This document shows, piece by piece, positions 12,652 to 17,097 of a stretch of DNA of 17,097 nt. The stretch covers positions 1-17,097 of the forward strand of contig JAIPIM010000042.1 in the NCBI GenBank assembly GCA_021734725.1, in the 5' to 3' direction. The notes beneath the pieces were generated by a model. That model was not told the origin of the DNA. It saw only the letters and a list, made by a program, of their open reading frames with translations, and made no database searches. Within the stretch, counting starts at the first letter, position 1. Every line of letters starts with the position of its first letter. A program made the translations under genes and the position numbers. Source of the DNA: Minisyncoccota bacterium (GTDB taxonomy: Bacteria > Verrucomicrobiota > Lentisphaeria > Oligosphaerales > MVZH01).

Positions 12652-12947
12652 TCGCTATATCAAACTTTGTTGCCGACACTTCGCGGATCCAGATGCACCA
12701 TGCTCTCGGACGCAGTTTATCAAGATAACTCAAGGAAACCGTAATCCCAGGCGTTTATCGGCTTCGGATTCGATTGCCTCTTTTGGACTGTTCCGTTCCC
12801 ATTGCGGGCCGGTGCCTGCCGTAGTATAGTAGTAGTTGCTTTCATGGTTGCACAATTGTCCACGTCGCCCGAGTCGGTCCGGCGCCGGCCGCAGCTTGAT
12901 CACCTGGACTTTTTCAGTACAGATATAATCTGAGGCGGTTCGTACTC
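12652..12947 (+). other. thiC leader region
   Basis: This 296-bp stretch between the repeat hairpin and thiC encodes no recognisable gene. I looked for the conserved TPP riboswitch segments (a CTGAGA bulge followed by an ACCCTTGAACCTGATC-like core) and found none. It holds the candidate promoter at 12802-12830, and a perfect TATAAT at 12924-12929 that lacks a properly spaced -35. Confidence 0.55.
12802..12830 (+). promoter_or_regulatory. candidate sigma70 promoter for thiC
   Basis: TTGCGG (12802-12807) and TATAGT (12825-12830) are 17 bases apart. Transcription from here would give a leader of about 110 bases before thiC. Confidence 0.35.
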
Positions 12948-14279
12948 ATGTCCATACATCCCACTCAAACGCAGATACAGCTTGCACGCCAGGGCGATAT
13001 TACGCCGGCGATGAAAGCGGTATCCGAACAAGAAGACCTTTCGGTTGAAACGATTTGCCAGCATGTTGCCGCCGGCCAAACAGTCATCCCCGCCAACCAT
13101 CATCACACGAACCTCCGACCGATCGGTATAGGCGCGGCACTGCGCACAAAGATCAACGCGAACATTGGCAATTCCGCGCTGTCCAGCAACGCGGAGTGTG
13201 AACTCTCCAAACTGCATACAGCAATCTCTTATGGTGCGGACACGGTCATGGACTTGAGCACGGGGGCGGACATCGCGGACATCCGGCGGGCGATTATATC
13301 CGCCAGTACCGTCCCTATTGGAACGGTTCCGATCTATGAAGCGGTATCCCGCGTGGAGCAGCCCGAAGACATTACGCCCGAGCTTCTCCTGGATGTTGTC
13401 GAAGATCACGCCAGACAGGGCGTGGATTATATCACCGTCCACGTGGGTGTATTGAAAGAGCACGTCGCACGTGCCAGCCAGCGCCTTCTGGGCATTGTCA
13501 GCCGCGGCGGGGCCATCACGGCCCGCTGGATGAAGGTTCACAACAAGCAGAATCTCCTCTATACCAATTTTGATGCGTTGCTCGACATTTGTCGTACGCA
13601 CGACGTAACTCTGTCGCTCGGTGATGGGCTGCGCCCGGGTTGTCTCGCCGATGCTTCCGACGACGCTCAGTTTGCCGAACTCGAAACATTGGGGGAACTG
13701 GTCCGCCGCAGCCGAGAGGCAGGTGTTCAGGCAATGGTCGAAGGCCCCGGCCATATCCCACTCGACCAAATTGAAATGAATATGCGCCGTGAAGCGGAAG
13801 TCTGTGACGGAGCACCCTTCTACATTCTGGGCCCCGTGGTCACGGACTGTGCGCCGGGTTACGACCACATCACGTCCGCCATAGGCGCGGCTGTCGGCGC
13901 CATGCATGGAGCGGCCATGCTCTGCTACGTTACCCCGAAAGAGCACTTGGGACTTCCCAACGCACGGGATGTCAGAGACGGTGTTATTGCCTACAAAATC
14001 GCGGCACATGCCGCGGATATCGGCCGGCATCGCCCCGGCGCAAGACAACGCGATGACGATATTTCACGCGCACGAGCCGCGTTCGACTGGGAAGAGCAGT
14101 TTCGCCTTGCTCTCGATCCCGAGAAGGCCCGTGAGTTACGCGAGGAAGCCCTGCATGAACGCCGCCTGGAACAGGAAGACTCCGCGGAGGAAGCAAACCG
14201 CTACTGCACCATGTGCGGTCCAAAATTCTGTTCAATGCGTGTCTCGCAGCAAGCCATCGGCACCGACGAAGGCGAATAG
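12948..14279 (+). CDS. thiC: phosphomethylpyrimidine synthase ThiC
   Basis: Radical-SAM enzyme that rearranges 5-aminoimidazole ribotide to HMP-P, the pyrimidine half of thiamine. The 443-aa protein is the short bacterial form without the long N-terminal domain. Visible landmarks are NANIGNS (residues 70-76), YGADTVMDLSTG, PIGTVPIYEA, YITVHVGV, VSRGGA, SLGDGLRPGC, VEGPGHIPLDQI, YILGPVVTDCAPGYDHI, and the C-terminal cluster motif CTMCGPKFC (Cys420, Cys423, Cys428; CX2CX4C). The ATG has GAGG 12 bases upstream, slightly long spacing. No other thiamine gene is adjacent. The anaerobic benzimidazole synthase BzaF is a close relative, but nothing nearby points to cobamide synthesis. Confidence 0.95.
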   Translation: MSIHPTQTQIQLARQGDITPAMKAVSEQEDLSVETICQHVAAGQTVIPANHHHTNLRPIGIGAALRTKINANIGNSALSSNAECELSKLHTAISYGADTVMDLSTGADIADIRRAIISASTVPIGTVPIYEAVSRVEQPEDITPELLLDVVEDHARQGVDYITVHVGVLKEHVARASQRLLGIVSRGGAITARWMKVHNKQNLLYTNFDALLDICRTHDVTLSLGDGLRPGCLADASDDAQFAELETLGELVRRSREAGVQAMVEGPGHIPLDQIEMNMRREAEVCDGAPFYILGPVVTDCAPGYDHITSAIGAAVGAMHGAAMLCYVTPKEHLGLPNARDVRDGVIAYKIAAHAADIGRHRPGARQRDDDISRARAAFDWEEQFRLALDPEKARELREEALHERRLEQEDSAEEANRYCTMCGPKFCSMRVSQQAIGTDEGE

Positions 14280-14357
14280 GCAGCGTCACCATCACCGCGG
14301 AATGACGCATCATTTGCGCTGCCGGATGCCATGAAAACCCCATAACCAGTCACACGT

Positions 14358-15029
14358 ATGCGCGAGCCTTACGACAGCCTGTTCCCTACACTGCAAGCAC
14401 GGGCCAAGACTATCCTCGAACGCCTGCCCCACTGCCACGGATGGGACCATACAGTCCGAGTGTGGCATAATGCACGGCATATTGCCCGAATCGAAGGGGC
14501 CGATACCGCCGCCACCGAATACGCGGCTCTGCTTCACGACATAGGGCGTGTCACGGAATTCGAAGACCAAGGCAAGTCGTGTCACGCCACGCTCGGCGCT
14601 CAGCAAGTGCCCGACATGCTGCGGGAAATCGGCGTGCGGGATGTCGACTTTATCGACCATGTTGTCGCCTGCGTGCAGACCCATCGTTACCGTCGTCGTA
14701 CGGCCATGCGTCCGGCAACGCTGGAGGCCAAAATTGTGTTTGACGCCGACAAACTGGATTCCATGGGGGCCATTGGGATCGGGCGCGCTTTCCACTTCGC
14801 CGGTCGTGTCGGCGCCCGCGTACACAATACGCAAGAGGAGGCGCTTGCGTCTGAAAGCTACAGCACCGAGGACACCGCTTACCGCGAATTCCTGGTCAAA
14901 CTTCGCCTTCTGCATGAAGCGTTACTCACGGACGAAGGCAAACGCATGGGGGAAGCACGCCACCGGTTCATGGTCGACTTTTTCGCCCGGCTTAATCTGG
15001 AAAGCGAAGGCGAGGACTATTGCTCATGA
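14358..15029 (+). CDS. HD-domain phosphohydrolase
   Basis: Predicted metal-dependent phosphohydrolase of the HD superfamily (YedJ/COG1418-like), 223 aa. The metal ligands are in place: His31 in HGWDHTVRVW, His60-Asp61 in AALLHDIGR, and Asp129/Asp131 in VFDADKLDSMGAIGIGR, the last being the usual HD-family closing motif. The substrate cannot be read from sequence; nucleotides are common for this group. It starts 78 bases after thiC with no clear ribosome site, and its stop overlaps the start of the next gene as ATGA. The coupling to an endonuclease Q-like gene suggests a shared role in handling damaged nucleotides or DNA, which is inference. Confidence 0.85.
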   Translation: MREPYDSLFPTLQARAKTILERLPHCHGWDHTVRVWHNARHIARIEGADTAATEYAALLHDIGRVTEFEDQGKSCHATLGAQQVPDMLREIGVRDVDFIDHVVACVQTHRYRRRTAMRPATLEAKIVFDADKLDSMGAIGIGRAFHFAGRVGARVHNTQEEALASESYSTEDTAYREFLVKLRLLHEALLTDEGKRMGEARHRFMVDFFARLNLESEGEDYCS

Positions 15030-16303
15030 GTTTCATTGCCGACCTCCACATCCATTCGCATTTCTCGCGCGCCACCAGCCGTGACTGTACACTCGAGGGG
15101 CTGTATCGCTGGGCCCAACTGAAGGGCGTGACCGTGGTTGGAACCGGCGACTGCACGCACCCCGACTGGTTCGCGGAACTCCGCGAAACCCTGACACCGT
15201 GCGGCAACGGACTCTACAAGATGAAGAACGATACGGCGAAAATCGTGGATGCAACCATCCCGGAATCCTGCCGCGGACCAGTCTATTTCATGATCACGGG
15301 CGAGATCAGCAGTATTTACAAACGTGACAACCAGGTACGGAAAGTACATTCCATAATCCTGTTGCCAGACCTTGACTCAGCGGAAACACTGAACAACAAG
15401 CTGGATGCGGTCGGAAACATACGCTCGGACGGACGCCCCATACTGGGACTTGACCCGCGCGTATTGCTGGAGATGCTGCTCGATATCAATTCCGACGCAT
15501 TTCTCATTCCGGCCCACATCTGGACGCCATGGTTTTCAATGCTTGGATCGAAGTCGGGGTTCGACTCGCTGGAAGCGTGCTTCGGCGATCTCTCCGAACA
15601 TATCTTTGCGGTGGAAACCGGACTGTCTTCCGATCCTCCCATGAACTGGCGCGTGAGCGACCTCGATAAGGTGGCGCTGGTATCGAATTCGGATCTGCAT
15701 TCGCCATCCAATCTGGCCAGAAACGCCAATGTCTTCCACTGTGACCCCGGCTTCACTACCATCCGGACAGCATTGCAACGTAAAGACTCGGCCCGGTTCG
15801 GCGGAACCATCGATATGTTCCCGGAAGCAGGCAAGTACCACTTTGACGGACACCGCAAGTGTACTGTCTGCCTCGAACCGGAAGACAGCCTGGCACATTC
15901 CGGAATGTGTCCGGTCTGCGGCAAACCGCTCACGCTCGGCGTTCTCCACCGTGTCGTGGCCCTGGCCGATCGTCCGAAGGGGACCCGTCCCAGCGGGGCT
16001 CGGCCGCACGAATACATCATCGGGCTGGCCGATATACTGGCTGAACTTTACGACTGCGGCGCAAAAACAAAGAAGGTAGGCCGGGCATACCACGATCTGC
16101 TGGCCAGCTGCGGTCCCGAATTATTTATCCTCCGGCAAATGGCACTGGACAACGTGCAGATTGACAACATGCATCCTGAGCTGCCGGAAGCCATTTTTCG
16201 TCTTCGCAACGGGAACGTTTGCCGGACCCCGGGTTATGACGGTGCTTACGGCCGTATTACACTGTTCGGAAACAACGAAACGGCAGGCGCGGGCATTTCG
16301 TGA
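15026..16303 (+). CDS. endonuclease Q-family PHP nuclease (TIGR00375)
   Basis: Predicted DNA repair nuclease that nicks 5' of deaminated bases (uracil, hypoxanthine) and abasic sites, as shown for archaeal and Bacillus EndoQ. The PHP metal site is visible: DLHIHS (Asp6, His8, His10), VVGTGDCTHPDW (Asp42), TGEIS (Glu93), IPAHIWTPWFSMLG (His164), VSNSDLHSP (Asp223, His225). A four-cysteine zinc finger follows, CTVC and CPVCGKPL (Cys279, 282, 295, 298), then HRVVALADR and HEYIIGLADILAE, all typical of the family. The 425-aa length is normal. I start at the ATG at 15026 (GAGGA 9 bases upstream, ATGA overlap with the HD gene) rather than the in-frame TTG at 15020. EndoQ is mainly archaeal and patchy in bacteria. 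Confidence 0.9.
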   Translation: MSFIADLHIHSHFSRATSRDCTLEGLYRWAQLKGVTVVGTGDCTHPDWFAELRETLTPCGNGLYKMKNDTAKIVDATIPESCRGPVYFMITGEISSIYKRDNQVRKVHSIILLPDLDSAETLNNKLDAVGNIRSDGRPILGLDPRVLLEMLLDINSDAFLIPAHIWTPWFSMLGSKSGFDSLEACFGDLSEHIFAVETGLSSDPPMNWRVSDLDKVALVSNSDLHSPSNLARNANVFHCDPGFTTIRTALQRKDSARFGGTIDMFPEAGKYHFDGHRKCTVCLEPEDSLAHSGMCPVCGKPLTLGVLHRVVALADRPKGTRPSGARPHEYIIGLADILAELYDCGAKTKKVGRAYHDLLASCGPELFILRQMALDNVQIDNMHPELPEAIFRLRNGNVCRTPGYDGAYGRITLFGNNETAGAGIS

Positions 16304-16342
16304 CTGCCTATTCCCTGGTATTTCCTGATTTTAGCTTGGGAC

Positions 16343-16380
16343 GCCGAAACTTGCATGGCTTCGGCTTCTTCGCCTCATTT
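16343..16380 (+). terminator. weak candidate terminator after the EndoQ gene
   Basis: GCCGAA (16343-16348) and TTCGGC (16360-16365) form a 6-bp stem with an 11-base loop, followed by a pyrimidine-rich stretch ending in ATTT. The tail is not a clean T-run, so termination here is uncertain. Confidence 0.25.
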
Positions 16381-16395
16381 TCCGACTCCCTGCGC

Positions 16396-16426
16396 TTGAC
16401 TGTCGTGTTTTCCCCGCTACTATTAT
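16396..16426 (+). promoter_or_regulatory. candidate sigma70 promoter for the sugar kinase gene
   Basis: TTGACT (16396-16401) is followed by TACTAT at 16418-16423 (16-base spacer) or TATTAT at 16421-16426 (19-base spacer). It lies about 80 bp upstream of the kinase start and would make that gene a separate transcription unit from thiC-HD-EndoQ. Confidence 0.5.
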
Positions 16427-16505
16427 GGTCACGCAACCAATAGCCTTTCGCTTAACACGCATTGGGATACGTATCTCTCGTTGATTATGTCCGCTTTCGC
16501 CACTT

Positions 16506-17097
16506 ATGGATGCACATCGATTACAAACATTGCTTGACCGCCTGCCCCAAGTGCAAATTGGTGTGATTGGAGACTTCTGCCTCGATGTCTACTGGACGCT
16601 GGACATGAGCGCGTCCGAGGTCTCTCTCGAAACCGGGCTGCCGACCCGGCCCGTGCGCAAGCAATCCTACAGCTTGGGCGGCGCCGGCAATGTCGTCAGC
16701 AATCTCACGGCAATGGGAGTGGGCACCGTACAAGCGTTCGGCGTTATCGGCGCCGACCCCTTCGGTCGTGAACTTCGGCGGCTTCTTACGGAACAGGAGG
16801 TGGTCGTCGAGGGACTTCTCGTTCAAGACGAAACATGGGACACACCTTCCTATGTAAAGCCGATTTCGGGAGAAGACGAAGAAAACCGTCTCGACTTGGG
16901 CGGATTCAATCACTTATCCGACAAAACGGCTACGGCATTGCTGGACAGCGTGCGGCGTGCACTCGGCGAGCTCGACCTGGTGATTATCAATCAGCAGCTG
17001 ACGCATGGCATCCACACAACCTTTCTCCAGCAAGAACTTCACCAGCTGATTCATCGCCTTTCTGACACGCTTTTCCTCACTGATTGCCGACAGGGTT
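16506..17097 (+). CDS. PfkB-family sugar kinase, N-terminal part (runs off window)
   Basis: An open frame from the ATG at 16506 continues to the last base without a stop, giving 197 residues. It begins MDAHRLQTLLDRLPQ, then QIGVIGDFCLDVYW (about 17-30), a typical ribokinase/PfkB first strand with the GDxxLD motif. Next come SYSLGGAGNVVSNLTAMGV (the substrate-binding GGAxNVxxNLxxLG motif), AFGVIGADPFGREL, and a later LVIINQQ strand. The pattern resembles the kinase half of ADP-heptose synthase (RfaE1/HldE) and related PfkB proteins; the part that would separate these lies beyond the window, including the C-terminal GAGD catalytic motif. No strong ribosome site is visible; a candidate promoter lies about 80 bp upstream. 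Confidence 0.85.
   Translation, partial: MDAHRLQTLLDRLPQVQIGVIGDFCLDVYWTLDMSASEVSLETGLPTRPVRKQSYSLGGAGNVVSNLTAMGVGTVQAFGVIGADPFGRELRRLLTEQEVVVEGLLVQDETWDTPSYVKPISGEDEENRLDLGGFNHLSDKTATALLDSVRRALGELDLVIINQQLTHGIHTTFLQQELHQLIHRLSDTLFLTDCRQG

Noticed and set aside
12924..12929. Perfect TATAAT before thiC as the main promoter
   Set aside because: The nearest TTGATC is 22 bases away, too far, and a start here would leave almost no leader before the ribosome site.
13268..13284. GGACATCGCGGACATCC in thiC as a third copy of the candidate operator
   Set aside because: It is 17 bp, lacks one base of the block pattern, and encodes the conserved ThiC residues ADIADI, which explains the repeat.
12900..14048. 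382-codon open frame on the minus strand opposite thiC
   Set aside because: It is antisense to a fully conserved thiC; its translation matches no family I recognise and has the biased composition of a shadow frame.
1..17097. CRISPR array, tRNA or rRNA genes
   Set aside because: I found no regularly spaced direct repeats and no tRNA- or rRNA-like stretches on reading both strands; tRNAscan and a CRISPR finder would settle it.

Overview
The window is bacterial DNA of moderately high GC. Its left two-thirds is one minus-strand operon (about 11.5 kb down to 0.08 kb) encoding a complete type III-B (Cmr) CRISPR effector complex together with four proteins that look built to respond to, or destroy, cyclic oligoadenylate (cOA). 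The right third is on the plus strand and looks chromosomal: thiC, an HD-domain hydrolase, an endonuclease Q (EndoQ)-type PHP nuclease and the first part of a PfkB-family sugar kinase. I cannot name the organism. EndoQ in a bacterium, the kinase type, and the CACAAAGG-type and GC-rich palindromic repeats at 12.0-12.6 kb fit a PVC-group bacterium (Kiritimatiellota, Lentisphaerota or Verrucomicrobiota), but this is a weak inference.

Order of the minus-strand operon in the direction of transcription: (1) a NE0113-family CARF protein with a C-terminal winged-helix-like region, probably a cOA-responsive regulator; (2) a Can2/Card1-type CARF plus PD-(D/E)XK nuclease; (3) a small DUF1874/Crn2-type ring nuclease related to the viral anti-CRISPR AcrIII-1; (4) cas10/cmr2 with HD and intact GGDD; (5) cmr3; (6) cmr4; (7) cmr5; (8) cmr6 with an unusual C-terminal extension; (9) cmr1; (10) after an 84-bp gap, a Cami1-like CARF-wHTH-RelE mRNA interferase with an extra coiled-coil and basic tail. 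Spacings run from 8-bp overlaps to 35 bp, so genes 1-9 are very likely one transcript. No cas1, cas2, cas6 or CRISPR array is in the window; crRNAs must come from elsewhere.

Expected logic, by analogy with characterised systems: Cmr binds target RNA, Cmr4 cuts it, and the Cas10 palm makes cOA. cOA switches on Can2 (nucleic-acid cleavage) and the CARF-RelE protein (ribosomal mRNA cleavage). The Crn2-like protein degrades cA4 to end the response. The CARF-wHTH protein may link cOA level to operon transcription. Two 18-bp sites of the same architecture (GGANRTCC-N2-GGANGTCC), one just upstream of the predicted operon promoter and one just upstream of cas10, are candidate operators.

From 11.64 to 12.95 kb lies a gene-poor boundary with one small YkgJ-type cysteine-cluster gene between two copies of a 22-bp repeat, plus a GC-rich inverted repeat. 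thiC follows, without a recognisable TPP riboswitch. The HD gene and the EndoQ gene overlap by ATGA and may form a nucleotide/DNA sanitation pair. The kinase has its own likely promoter and is cut off by the window end.
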